Source: Alcanivoracaceae bacterium (GTDB lineage: Bacteria; Pseudomonadota; Gammaproteobacteria; Pseudomonadales; Alcanivoracaceae). From it: 56,060 bases of DNA. The notes under the pieces are model-generated. The model saw only the letters and a list, made by a program, of their open reading frames with translations, ran no database searches and was not told the origin of the DNA. How positions within the stretch are numbered: position 1 is the stretch's first letter; every line of letters starts with the position of its first letter. This document shows, piece by piece, positions 33,924 to 44,400 of the stretch. The stretch covers positions 73,810 through 129,869 of the forward strand of contig PAJO01000031.1 in NCBI GenBank assembly GCA_002706085.1, written 5' to 3'. A program made the translations under genes and the position numbers.

Positions 33924-36721
33924 CAGGCGTCCTCCCTCTTGTCATCCAGCAGCGACAGCTTGCCCAGATTGGCCAGCATCAACAGCGTCGCGCCCACTAC
34001 CGTGAGGAACACCCCGGTATCGAACAGCATGGCGGTGGCCAACTCGAACTTGCCCACCACCGGCCAGTAAATGTAAGCAAAATCACTGGTCAGGAACGGA
34101 TAACCAAAGGCCCAGCTACCGATCCCGGTCAGCCCTGCCAGCAGCACACCCAACGCCACCACCGGGTGGTAATCCCCCGGCATACGGCTATGCACCCAGG
34201 CCACGCCCGAAGCCACATACTGCAGCACCAGCGCCACCGAAGTGATCAGGCCTGCCACAAAGCCCCCGCCCGGCAGGTTGTGCCCCCGCAGGAAGATGTA
34301 CACCGCAATCAGCAAGGCCAGCGGTAGCAGAGGCCGTGAGATCGTCACCAGAATCAGTGGGTGGGCATCTTTCGCCCAGGGGCGGCCCAGCGAATCGTAC
34401 TTGGCCGAACGCAGCTCCAGATCCTTGAGCAGGGCATAAATGCCCATGGCCGCAATCCCCAGCACGGTGATTTCCCCGAAGGTATCGAAACCGCGGAAGT
34501 CCACCAGGATCACGTTCACCACATTGGTGCCGCCACCCCCGGATTTACTGTTATCCATAAAGAACTGACTGATGGTGCTGGTTTCGCCGGTCATCACCAG
34601 GAACGCCATCACCGCCACGCCAACCCCGCAGACCAGGGCCAGCAGCATGTCGCGCAGTACCCGGATGGAAGACGACTCCGCCTTGGTGCGTACCGGCAGG
34701 AAGTACATAGCCAGCATCAGCAACAGCATGGTCACCACTTCCACCGACAGCTGGGTCAATGCCAGATCCGGCGCCGAAAAACGCACAAACAGCAGTGACA
34801 CCATCAGCCCCACCACGCTCAATGACATGATCGAGGTCATACGATGGCGGTGCAGTATGGTGGTCAGCAACGCCCCCGCCACCAGCATGGCCGTGCAGAG
34901 GATCGCCACCCCGTCCATGGGCAGCATCTCCACATCCAGGCTCAGGGCCGGCAACTTGCCAAGCTGGGTCAGCAGCACCACTGCCACCAGAGCAATCAGC
35001 CAGGCCACATAACTCTGTAGCGATCCGTTCTGGAAACGCTGGGTAATGGCGGCAGACCAGCGGCCCAGGCGCTGCACCTGCCCTTCAAAGACCAGCTTGG
35101 CATCGATATCTGGCACACGGGAGCGCAGCGCGAACAAACGGCGCCGCTGGGTATAGACCAGCACCCCGCCCGCGGTCGCAACAAAGCTCATGATTAATGG
35201 CAGGTTGAAACCATGCCAGATCGACAGGTGATATTCCGGCAGATTGCCGCCCAGCGTCGCTGTGGCCGCCACGGCCAGCAGCCCGGCCACGGTGATCGCC
35301 GGGAACACCCCCACCGCCACACACAACGCCACCAGAATCTCCACCGGCACCTTCATGTAGCGCGGCGGCTCATGGGGCGGGTATTTGGGCAGGTTGACCG
35401 GTTCGCCATTAAAGAACACATCGTGAATAAAGCGCGCCGAGTAGGCCACCGAGAACACCCCGCCCAGGGTTGCCCCCACCGGCAGAATCCAGCTCAGGGC
35501 CCCCAGCTGGTGGGAATCCAGCGTTTCGGCAAAGAACATCTCCTTGGACAGGAAGCCATTCAGCAACGGCACCCCGGCCATGGCCGCCGAGGCCACCATG
35601 GCCAGCACCGCCGTATAGGGCATGTACTTCCACAGGCCATTGATGCGGCGCATGTCGCGGGTGCCGGTTTCGTGATCAATGATCCCCGCTGCCATGAACA
35701 GGCTGGCCTTGAAGGTCGCATGGTTGATGATGTGGAACACCGCCGCCACCGCCGCCATCTCGCTGTTCAGACCAAACAGCAGGGTAATCAGGCCCAGATG
35801 GCTAATGGTGGAGTACGCCAGCAACCCCTTGAGATCGTGCTGGAACAGGGCCGCAAAAGCGCCCCACAGCAAGGTCAGCATGCCCGCCAGGGACACCAGC
35901 TCGAACCACAGGTCGGTGCCGGCCAGCGCCGGGTACAGCCGCGCCATCAGGAACACCCCGGCTTTGACCATGGTGGCCGAGTGTAAGTAGGCACTCACTG
36001 GCGTGGGTGCCGCCATGGCGTGGGGCAGCCAGAAATGGAACGGGAACTGGGCGCTCTTGGTGAACACCCCCAGCAACACCAGACAAAGAATCAGCGGGTA
36101 CCATTCGCTGCCGCGAATCAGGTCACCGCTTTCCAGCACCGTTTGCAGGGAGAACGACCCCACCACGCCACCGATCAGCAGCACCCCGGCCAGCAACGCC
36201 AGGCCGCCCATGCCGGTCACCGTCATGGCCATGCGTGCGCCCTTGCGGGCCCCGGTCTGGTGCCCCCAGAAACCGATCAGCAGAAACGAGCTAAGACTGG
36301 TCAGCTCCCAGAACACCACCAGCAACAGCAGGTTGTCGCTGGTAACCACACCCAGCATGGCGCCCATAAAGAGCAGCAGGTAGGCGTAAAAGCGTCCGGC
36401 TTTCTCCTTGGCGGAGAGGTAATAGCGGGCATACAGGATCACCAGCAGCCCGATGCCCAATACCAGCAGGGCAAACAGTAATGCCAGGCCATCCAGACGG
36501 AAGTCCAGCGACAGATCCAGGCTGGGGATCCAGTTCAGGGTGCTGTGCAGGGTTTCGCCGGCAAACACCTGTCGGGTAGGCGCATAGAGCAGCGCCAGGG
36601 CCGTGGCAGGCAACAACGCCGCACCGCAGGCCAACAGGGTTCGGTTCCCCGTGAAACGCTCCACCAATGGCGGCAGAAATGCGCCCAGAAAAGGCAGCAT
36701 CACCACAAAGGCAAGGTTCAT
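33923..36721 (-). CDS. mrpA: Fused Mrp Na+/H+ antiporter subunit A/B
   Basis: This 932-residue membrane protein joins MrpA and MrpB, as in the PhaAB or ShaAB type of Pseudomonas and rhizobia. The N-terminal ~500 residues are NuoL-like, with [35 protein letters not shown] and [19 protein letters not shown]. The C-terminal ~300 residues carry the MbhD/MbhE-like and MrpB parts, with [23 protein letters not shown] and [13 protein letters not shown]. It is the first gene of the six-gene operon (AB, C, D, E, F, G). The complex expels Na+ and supports growth at high pH or salt, suited to a marine life. No regulator is adjacent. Confidence 0.95.
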   Translation of the reverse strand: MNLAFVVMLPFLGAFLPPLVERFTGNRTLLACGAALLPATALALLYAPTRQVFAGETLHSTLNWIPSLDLSLDFRLDGLALLFALLVLGIGLLVILYARYYLSAKEKAGRFYAYLLLFMGAMLGVVTSDNLLLLVVFWELTSLSSFLLIGFWGHQTGARKGARMAMTVTGMGGLALLAGVLLIGGVVGSFSLQTVLESGDLIRGSEWYPLILCLVLLGVFTKSAQFPFHFWLPHAMAAPTPVSAYLHSATMVKAGVFLMARLYPALAGTDLWFELVSLAGMLTLLWGAFAALFQHDLKGLLAYSTISHLGLITLLFGLNSEMAAVAAVFHIINHATFKASLFMAAGIIDHETGTRDMRRINGLWKYMPYTAVLAMVASAAMAGVPLLNGFLSKEMFFAETLDSHQLGALSWILPVGATLGGVFSVAYSARFIHDVFFNGEPVNLPKYPPHEPPRYMKVPVEILVALCVAVGVFPAITVAGLLAVAATATLGGNLPEYHLSIWHGFNLPLIMSFVATAGGVLVYTQRRRLFALRSRVPDIDAKLVFEGQVQRLGRWSAAITQRFQNGSLQSYVAWLIALVAVVLLTQLGKLPALSLDVEMLPMDGVAILCTAMLVAGALLTTILHRHRMTSIMSLSVVGLMVSLLFVRFSAPDLALTQLSVEVVTMLLLMLAMYFLPVRTKAESSSIRVLRDMLLALVCGVGVAVMAFLVMTGETSTISQFFMDNSKSGGGGTNVVNVILVDFRGFDTFGEITVLGIAAMGIYALLKDLELRSAKYDSLGRPWAKDAHPLILVTISRPLLPLALLIAVYIFLRGHNLPGGGFVAGLITSVALVLQYVASGVAWVHSRMPGDYHPVVALGVLLAGLTGIGSWAFGYPFLTSDFAYIYWPVVGKFELATAMLFDTGVFLTVVGATLLMLANLGKLSLLDDKREDA

Positions 36722-36961
36722 AGATCAATCCGTTGTCATCATCGTAAGGGCGGCAACCCGCCCGCTAGCTTGAACAGGGTAGCTCAGAAAGACAATGACA
36801 ACGGCGGATCAGGAAAATACGGACGGCGGCCCCGGCGAGGACACTGGGACAGGATGATGCAGCAGGGCTGGACCAGAAACGCGGTCATGGCATCCGTATT
36901 GATCGAAAGGAGCGCTGAGTATGCCACGGGTGGGCAGTGGGTGCGATACGACGCACAGCGA

Positions 36962-37212
36962 CAAGCTTCAAGCTGCAAGCGACAACGCGGAGAAACGCAT
37001 ACCCTGCTGCCAGGCCGTGCCCGCGAACCTGACCGTAGCGCCGAAACCCTTCGTTGAGCAAACGGAATCTCCTACAAGGCCTCCAGCCCCGACCCCGATG
37101 ACGGCTTTGCAGGCGATTCAACTTGTTGAACGAATACCGCAATGAATCGCGGGCACAGCCTCCCCGGTTAACTGATGCCCAACCCGCGTTGCAGCTTGCA
37201 GCTTGAAGCTTG
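36962..37212. repeat. Long inverted repeat between mrp and polA
   Basis: A 19-bp arm CAAGCTTCAAGCTGCAAGC (36962-36980) has an exact inverted copy at 37194-37212. Just inside are AACGCGG and CCGCGTT, then GTGCCCGCGA and TCGCGGGCAC, so most of the ~250-bp unit can fold into one nested hairpin. It fills the region just before polA; the remaining gap 36722-36961 shows no supported gene. Confidence 0.8.
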
Positions 37213-37286
37213 CCGCCCCCCGCCCTGCCGAAACCCGCCAATTCCGCTACACTCTCCCCCTCAGTCATCAGCAGAAGTCGAACCCC

Positions 37287-40055
37287 ATGTCCGCAGCCGA
37301 AAAGCCCATCATCCTGGTCGATGGTTCCTCCTACCTTTACCGCGCCTTTCATGCCCTGCCGCCGCTCACCACCTCCAGCGGCCAGCCCACCGGGGCCGTG
37401 CGCGGCGTGGCCGCCATGCTGCGCAAACTGATGAAGGACTACGACCCGGAGTACATGGCGGTGATTTTCGACGCCAAGGGCAAGACCTTCCGCGACGACA
37501 TGTTCGAAGCCTACAAATCCAATCGCCCGCCCATGCCCGATGACCTGCGCGCCCAGGTCCAGCCGCTGCACGACCTGATCCGCGCCATGGGCCTGCCGCT
37601 GATTATTGAAGAAGGCGTCGAAGCCGACGACGTAATCGGCACCTACGCCCGAATCTTCGGCGAGCAGGGCAAACCGGTGCTGATCTCCACCGGCGACAAG
37701 GACATGGCCCAACTGGTCACCGACAAGGTCACCCTGATCAACACCATGAACGATGCCCTCTACGACATCGAAGGCGTGAAGAAAAAGTTTGGCGTGGGGC
37801 CCGAGCTGATCATCGACTTCCTCGCCCTCATGGGCGACAAGGTGGACAACATTCCCGGTGTACCCGGGGTGGGGGAAAAGACCGCCCTCGGCCTGCTGCA
37901 GGGCCTGGGCTCCCTCGACACCGTCTACGACAACCTGGACAAGGTCGCCGGGCTGAGCTTCCGGGGCGCCAAGACCCTGGGCAAAAAGCTGGAAGAACAC
38001 AAGGAGATGGCCTTCCTCTCCTACCAGCTGGCCACCATCAAGCTGGACTGCGAGGTCAGCGACGACCTCAACGACCTGAAACTGCAAACCCCGGACGCCG
38101 AGAAACTGGCCGAGTATTACCGCAGCCTGGAATTCAAGGGCTGGCTCAGTGAACTGCTGGCCGGCAAAGACCCCGCCGCCGAAGACGCCGGTGGCCAGGT
38201 CGAGATGGAGGCCGACGACGACACCCCACCCCCCCCCAGTTTCGGGCGCGACGCCTACGACATCGTCTACACCCCGGCGCAGCTGGACAAGTGGATCGAC
38301 AAGCTGAAAAGCGCCGGGGAATTTTCCTTCGACACCGAAACCACCAGCCTCAACTACATGAACGCCGAACTGGTGGGCTTCTGCGTGGCCGTGGATGACA
38401 AGGCCGCCTACATCCCCTTCGGCCACAACTACCCCGGCGCCCCGGACCAGCTCGACAAGCAAGTCGTCATGAACGCCTTCAAACCCCTGCTGGAAGACGA
38501 CGGTATCAAGAAAATCGGCCAGAACCTGAAGTACGACATGAGCGTACTGGCCGAAGACGAGGGCATCACCCTGCGCGGCGTGGCCTACGACACCATGCTG
38601 GAATCCTACGTACTGGATTCCGTGGCCACCCGCCACGACATGGACTCCCTGTCTCTGAAATACCTGGGCCGCAAGACCATCAGCTTCGAAGAGATTGCCG
38701 GCAAGGGTGCCAAGCAGCTCACCTTCAACCAGGTGGGCCTGCACGAAGCCAGCCGCTACGCCGCCGAAGACGCCGACGTGACCCTGCGCCTGCACCAGAC
38801 CCTGTGGCCCAAACTGGAGAAGGAAGGCCGACTGCCGGAAGTGTTCCGCGACATCGAACTGCCGCTGGTGACGGTACTCAGCCGCATCGAACGCAACGGC
38901 ACCTACGTGGACGCCACCCTGCTCAAGCACCAGAGCCAGTTCCTGGCCAAGCGCATGGCGGAACTGCAGGAAAAAGCCTTCGAGATCGCCGGGCAAGAAT
39001 TCAACCTGGCCAGCCCCAAGCAGCTGGGCGAAATCCTCTACGAAAAGCTGGAAATCCCGGTCATCAAAAAGACACCGAAAGGCGCGCCGTCCACCGCCGA
39101 ACCGGTGCTGCAGGAACTGGCCCTGGAATACCCCCTGCCCCAGGTGATCATGGATTACCGTGGCGTGGCCAAACTGAAGAACACCTACACCGACAAACTG
39201 CCGGAGCTGATCAACCAACGCACCGGCCGCGTGCACACCTCCTACCACCAAGCGGTGGCCGCCACCGGACGCCTGTCTTCCAGTGATCCGAACCTGCAGA
39301 ACATTCCGGTGCGCAGTGAAGAAGGCCGCAAGATTCGCCAGGCGTTTCTCGCTCCGAAAGGGAAAAAGATCGTCGCCTGCGATTACTCCCAGATCGAACT
39401 GCGCATCATGGCGCACCTGAGTGGCGACAAGGGCCTCACCGACGCCTTCGAAAAAGGCCTGGATATTCACCGCGCCACCGCCGCCGAAGTGTGGGGCAAG
39501 ACCCTCGACGACGTCAGCGACAACGACCGCCGCAATGCTAAGGCCATCAACTTCGGCCTGATCTACGGCATGAGCGCCTTCGGCCTGGCCAAGCAACTGG
39601 GCCTGCCGCGCAAGGAAGCCCAGGACTACATCGACCTCTACTTCGAACGCTACCCGGGCGTAAAACGCTACATGGAAGAAACCCGCGCCCAAGCCTCAGA
39701 GCAGGGCTACGTGGAAACCCTGTTCGGCCGCCGCCTCTACCTGCCAGAAATCCGCAGCAGCAACGGCCAACGCCGCCAGGCCGCCGAACGCACCGCCATC
39801 AACGCCCCCATGCAAGGCACCGCCGCCGACATCATCAAGATGGCCATGATCAAGGTCCACGACTGGCTCGATACCACCCACTTCGACGCCAATATGATCA
39901 TGCAGGTGCACGATGAACTGGTGTTTGAAGTGGCGGAGGATCAGGTGGAGGATCTGGTCAAGGAAGTGAAGGTTCGCATGGAATCAGCGGCGGAATTGAA
40001 GGTGCCGTTGATTGTGGATGCGGGGATTGGGGAGAATTGGGACGAGGCGCATTGA
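37287..40055 (+). CDS. polA: DNA polymerase I
   Basis: This 922-residue enzyme fills gaps and removes RNA primers. Residues 1-290 form the 5' nuclease domain (ILVDGSSYLYRAFHALPPL, STGDKDMAQLV, GDKVDNIPGVPGVGEKTA). Residues 325-510 form the proofreading 3'-5' exonuclease with catalytic Asp349 and Glu351 (FDTETTSL). The polymerase domain has motif A with Asp699 (DYSQIELRIMAHLSGD), motif B (AKAINFGLIYGMSAFGL) and motif C His875-Asp876-Glu877. ATG at 37287 is chosen at the start of homology; the frame is open upstream into the inverted repeat. The ribosome binding site is weak. It stands alone, separated from engB by the mrp block. Confidence 0.96.
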   Translation: MSAAEKPIILVDGSSYLYRAFHALPPLTTSSGQPTGAVRGVAAMLRKLMKDYDPEYMAVIFDAKGKTFRDDMFEAYKSNRPPMPDDLRAQVQPLHDLIRAMGLPLIIEEGVEADDVIGTYARIFGEQGKPVLISTGDKDMAQLVTDKVTLINTMNDALYDIEGVKKKFGVGPELIIDFLALMGDKVDNIPGVPGVGEKTALGLLQGLGSLDTVYDNLDKVAGLSFRGAKTLGKKLEEHKEMAFLSYQLATIKLDCEVSDDLNDLKLQTPDAEKLAEYYRSLEFKGWLSELLAGKDPAAEDAGGQVEMEADDDTPPPPSFGRDAYDIVYTPAQLDKWIDKLKSAGEFSFDTETTSLNYMNAELVGFCVAVDDKAAYIPFGHNYPGAPDQLDKQVVMNAFKPLLEDDGIKKIGQNLKYDMSVLAEDEGITLRGVAYDTMLESYVLDSVATRHDMDSLSLKYLGRKTISFEEIAGKGAKQLTFNQVGLHEASRYAAEDADVTLRLHQTLWPKLEKEGRLPEVFRDIELPLVTVLSRIERNGTYVDATLLKHQSQFLAKRMAELQEKAFEIAGQEFNLASPKQLGEILYEKLEIPVIKKTPKGAPSTAEPVLQELALEYPLPQVIMDYRGVAKLKNTYTDKLPELINQRTGRVHTSYHQAVAATGRLSSSDPNLQNIPVRSEEGRKIRQAFLAPKGKKIVACDYSQIELRIMAHLSGDKGLTDAFEKGLDIHRATAAEVWGKTLDDVSDNDRRNAKAINFGLIYGMSAFGLAKQLGLPRKEAQDYIDLYFERYPGVKRYMEETRAQASEQGYVETLFGRRLYLPEIRSSNGQRRQAAERTAINAPMQGTAADIIKMAMIKVHDWLDTTHFDANMIMQVHDELVFEVAEDQVEDLVKEVKVRMESAAELKVPLIVDAGIGENWDEAH

Positions 40056-40177
40056 GCGCCTCATTACCCACACCTGTCGCTCCTCCGTAGCCAAACATTG
40101 CTAGCCGATAATGGATAGCCTATACTCCGCAGCAAGTGGATTGGGAGTGCCCGATCGGCGCTATAGCCTCGGTGAGT

Positions 40178-41047
40178 TCATCGGGGCTTTTCGCTTTCTG
40201 GGGCAGGGTAAATATTCATTCCAACCCCCTCGTAACCTTCACCAACCCCGGCTCGCCCTCCATCGCAGTAGAATTTTTCTTTCAGAACATCAAACGCCCG
40301 ATTTTCCTGCTCAGGTTTGATCGTTTGCAAACCTATCGGCCTGGCAACCAGATCTGCCAACTGCAACCCAGAAGACATCACTTTCTTGTCCGAGAACAAA
40401 ACTTCGAAAGGCATCTCCACGCTTAGCCGGTTATTGGCATCGCAGATTCGACGAAACTCCAACTCCAGTTCGTTATCTTCTTTTTTGCCTCTGCACTCCA
40501 CCACCACATGGGTGCGCTTCTTATGCTCCCCTTTCTCCTTAAGAAACTCGAAAAGCGCTTCCATGCAAAAACCCAGCGCCGTGTGATACGGGTTTGGCTC
40601 TGCTTCCGGTGATTTAATACGGGCCTTATCAATGGTGCAGCTAATCAAGATAAAGTTACTGTATTCAATGATCGCCGTTAGCTCATCAAGAAATCGCTGT
40701 TTATGCTTCCGGTCGCGAAATATCCGAAAACCACCCTTCTCCTTGCGAATTTCATTCTCATGAAGCACCACCTGATCATGGCCAAAGTGGTTGAACTTGA
40801 ATTTCTCCAGCGTGGAGACAATAGCCTCGCTGTAATGGCGCTTGTGGAACACACAGAATGCCAGCACAAATACAGGATACTGTGGGTTGATGCTGGTGAG
40901 CCCGTGATCCCCACTCTCATCCACATACACAATATATTTGCTGAATGGCGACTCCGACTCCGCCGGGGCTTCCAGCACAGGCCCCTCTCCGCGAGTATTC
41001 TCTTCATTGAATGAAAACAGCGGCAGCTGTTCTTCTTCCTTTTCCAT
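40178..41047 (-). CDS. DUF3800 domain-containing protein
   Basis: This 289-residue protein belongs to the DUF3800 family, which has an RNase H-like fold and is often found in defence islands and beside restriction-modification genes. Visible features are the opening YVDESGDHG at about residue 43, acidic residues through the middle, and the late SSGLQLADLVARPIG motif. These acidic positions suggest metal-dependent nuclease chemistry, but the activity is not established. ATG at 41047 is preferred over GTG at 41053 because AAGGA then sits 9 bases upstream. Lower GC than polA suggests transfer. It is divergent from the MmeI-like gene across a 109-bp gap. Confidence 0.85.
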   Translation of the reverse strand: MEKEEEQLPLFSFNEENTRGEGPVLEAPAESESPFSKYIVYVDESGDHGLTSINPQYPVFVLAFCVFHKRHYSEAIVSTLEKFKFNHFGHDQVVLHENEIRKEKGGFRIFRDRKHKQRFLDELTAIIEYSNFILISCTIDKARIKSPEAEPNPYHTALGFCMEALFEFLKEKGEHKKRTHVVVECRGKKEDNELELEFRRICDANNRLSVEMPFEVLFSDKKVMSSGLQLADLVARPIGLQTIKPEQENRAFDVLKEKFYCDGGRAGVGEGYEGVGMNIYPAPESEKPR

Positions 41048-41156
41048 AGTCACTGATCCTTGTGCCCTAAACTGTCAGCCAACCATTCAATTCTGATCCA
41101 GATTCAGTAACATACCCAACCAAGGGGAACACCACAAAACAACAAGGATCGACCGC

Positions 41157-41417
41157 ATGCCTGCCATTTCCGAACCCACCCTGGAACCCATCGCCAGCAC
41201 CGAGGCCGTTACCGCCTTTATTGATCGCTGGCAGGACAAGGGCGGCACGGAGAAGGCCAACTACCAGCTGTTCCTCACCGAACTCTGCACCCTGCTGAAC
41301 CTGCCCCAGCCCGACCCGGCAAGCGACGACACCCAGGACAACGCCTACGTGTTCGAACGCCGCGTCCATATTCACAAACCCGACGGCAGCAGCACCCACG
41401 GCTTTATCGACCTGTAA
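41157..41417 (+). pseudogene. N-terminal fragment of an MmeI-like restriction-modification enzyme, ended by an in-frame stop
   Basis: This 86-residue open frame is the N-terminal nuclease segment of a type IIL (MmeI-like) enzyme. It ends ...HGFIDL followed by TAA at 41415-41417, and the same frame continues at once with RRGSFVLEAKQTG. The nuclease motif of MmeI is D-X9-EXK; here Asp85 is followed by exactly nine codons, one of them the TAA, before Glu-Ala-Lys. Homologues usually have a Tyr at the stop position, so a TAC or TAT to TAA change is the simplest cause. The fragment alone cannot form the active site. Readthrough or a sequence error would restore a ~1176-residue enzyme. Confidence 0.8.
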
Positions 41418-41432
41418 CGGCGTGGCAGTTTC

Positions 41433-44400
41433 GTGCTGGAAGCCAAACAGACCGGCAAGACCCTCGACACTCAGGGCTGGGACAAGGCCATGCTGCGCGC
41501 CCAAACCCAGGCCGACCAGTACGTGCGCGCCCTGCCCGCCGACGAAGGCCGACCGCCCTTTATCGTGGTTACTGATGTGGGCCGTTCCCTGGAACTGTAT
41601 GCCGAATTCACCCGCTCCGGCGGCACCTACGTGCCTTATCCAGACCCGGGCCACCACCGTATTCGCCTGGAAGACCTGCACCAGCCGCACATCCAGCACC
41701 GCCTGAAACACCTGTGGACCGACCCGGATGCGCTGGACACCAGCAAGCAGGCAGCACAAGTCACCCGCGACGTAAGCCGCAAGCTGGCCGAGCTGGCCAA
41801 ATCCTTGGAGCAGGACAACCACCCGGTGGAGCAAGTGGCACACTTTCTCAAGCGCTGCCTGTTCACCATGTTTGCCGAAGATGTGGACCTGATCCCCTAC
41901 GGCAGCTTCACCAGTCTGCTGGAAAAGCTGCAAACCATGTCCGAACACTTCCCCGATGCCATGCGCAACCTCTGGGAAACCATGAACAGCGGCGGTTATG
42001 AAGGCCAGATGATGAAAAAACTGCCGCGCTTCAACGGCGGCCTGTTCAAGGACATCGACCCCATTGCCCTCAACGCCGATCAGATCGGTCTGTTGGTGGA
42101 AGCCGCTCGCGCCGACTGGCGCTTTGTGGAACCCGCCATCTTCGGCACCTTGCTGGAGCGCGCCCTCGACCCTCGCGAACGCCACAAGCTCGGCGCCCAC
42201 TACACCCCCCGCGCCTATGTGGAACGGCTGGTCATGCCCACCCTGATCGATCCGCTCCGCCAGGAATGGCAAACCGTGCAGGTGGCCGCGGAAGCCTGGT
42301 TGCAACAGGACAAGCCCGACAAGGCCCTCAAGGAACTGCACACCTTTCATCACAAACTGTGCAACACCCGTGTACTCGATCCGGCCTGCGGCAGTGGCAA
42401 CTTTCTTTATGTAGCGCTGGAACACCTGAAGCGGCTGGAAGGGGAAGTGCTCAACCTGATCCGCGACCTGTCCGCCGGGCAGGCCAGCTTCGACACCGAA
42501 GGCCTCACGGTAGACCCGCACCATTTCCTCGGCATCGAGATCAACCCCCGCGCCGCCGCCATCGCCGAAATCGTGCTATGGATCGGCTACCTGCAGTGGC
42601 ATTACCGCATTAACGGCAAACTCACACTGCCCGAGCCCATCCTCAAGGACTTCCACAACATCGAATGCCGCGATGCGTTGATCACCTACGATGCCCGTAA
42701 ACCCATGCTGGATGACAACGGTGAACCCATCACCATCTGGGATGGCATCAGTTACAAGACCAGCCCCATTACCGGCGAACTGATCCCGGATGATCAACAG
42801 CGCATTCCGGTGCATCGATTTATCAACCCGCAGCAGGCGCAGTGGCCGGAGGCCGATTATATTGTGGGGAACCCGCCATTTATTGGAAACAAAAGGATGC
42901 GCACTGCCCTAGGAGATGGGTATGTAGATGCAGTCCGAAAAGCCTTTAAAGGTGACGTTCCCGACTCTGCAGATTTTGTTATGTACTGGTGGCATATGGC
43001 CGCTGACAACACACGCAGAAGAAAAACAATTCAGTTCGGATTTATCACCACTAACAGTTTACGCCAAACATTTAATCGTAGAGTTGTCGAATCACATCTA
43101 AACGATAGTCGAAAACCGCTATCTCTTTCATTTTCCATTCCAGACCACCCATGGATTGATGGGAATGATGGCGCCGCAGTTCGCATAGCCATGACTGTTG
43201 CCGTGAGCGGAGAGTCAAATGGAACTTTATCCACTGTAACCCATGAAGAGCCAAATGGAGATGGAAGCCAAACGATAAATATCGTTAGCAAACAGGGAAA
43301 GATTTACCCAGATTTGAAGAGTGGAGCGAATGTAGCCTCCGTAATTCCACTTCAATCAAATCACATAATTAGTAATCGCGGAATGATACCTCATGGAGAG
43401 GGATTTCTAGTAACCAAAGAAGACGGGGAAAAATTAGACAGCGGAACACTAATCCGTCCATACCGAAACGGTCGCGACATTACATCTAAACCTAGAGAGC
43501 TTTATGTAATTGACACCTTTGATCTTTCAGAAGAAGAACTCAAATTCCAGCATCCCGAAAGTTGGCAATGGCTACATGACAGAGTCAAGCCTTCCAGAGA
43601 CCAAAACAAAGACAAGTCTATCCGGGAGAAATGGTGGGTTTTTGCTAGATCCAGGCCAGACATTAGAATCGGAACAAAATCATTGTCTCGATACATAGCC
43701 ACAATTCAAACTGCCAAACATAGGTTTTTTACTTTTCTTGAAAGCAGCATACTTCCTGATGACAAGCTGATAGCCATTACTTTGGAAAGTTCAAGCCTCC
43801 TAGGAGTCCTATCAAGCCGAGCACATACTCTTTGGGCTGTTCGTTCGGGTGGCTCATTAGGCGTAGGGAACGATCCTGTTTACAACAAAAGTCGCAGCTT
43901 TGAGGCATTCCCCTTCCCCGACCTCGATGCCGCCGACAAATTCGGGGGCCCGGTCAGCTATGCACTGGAAGGTGAAGACAGCACCACCGTTGGCGAATAT
44001 CCCTCCGAGCGTATCGGCCGGTTGGCAGAGGCCATCGACAACCACCGCAAGCGTCAGCAAGCCGCCCACGACAAGCTCACCATCACCGGCATGTACAACG
44101 TGCTGGAAAAACTCCGTGCCGAAGAACCGCTGAGCGACAAGGAAAAACAGATCCACGAATGGGGCCTGGTCTCCGTGTTGCGCGAACTCCATGACGACCT
44201 GGATCGGGCAGTCTTCGCTGCCTACGGCTGGAGTGATCTGGGCGATGTGCTGGTCGGCCGCCCCGGTGCCACCACGCCATTGCCTGACAAACCCGCCGAC
44301 CAGGCCGAAGCCGAAGAAGAGCTACTCTGCCGCCTGGTGGACCTGAACCACCAACGCGCCGCCGAAGAAGCCCAGGGCCACATCCGCTGGCTGCGCCCGG

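Noticed and set aside
36885-39692. 935-codon open frame on the minus strand opposite polA
   Set aside because: It is antisense to a clear polA with intact motifs, and its Val/Gly/His-rich composition is what the complement of GC-rich codons gives. No homology or ribosome binding site.
41067-42524. 485-codon minus-strand frame opposite the MmeI-like gene
   Set aside because: Antisense to coding sequence with DPACGSGN on the plus strand; composition is that of a shadow frame.
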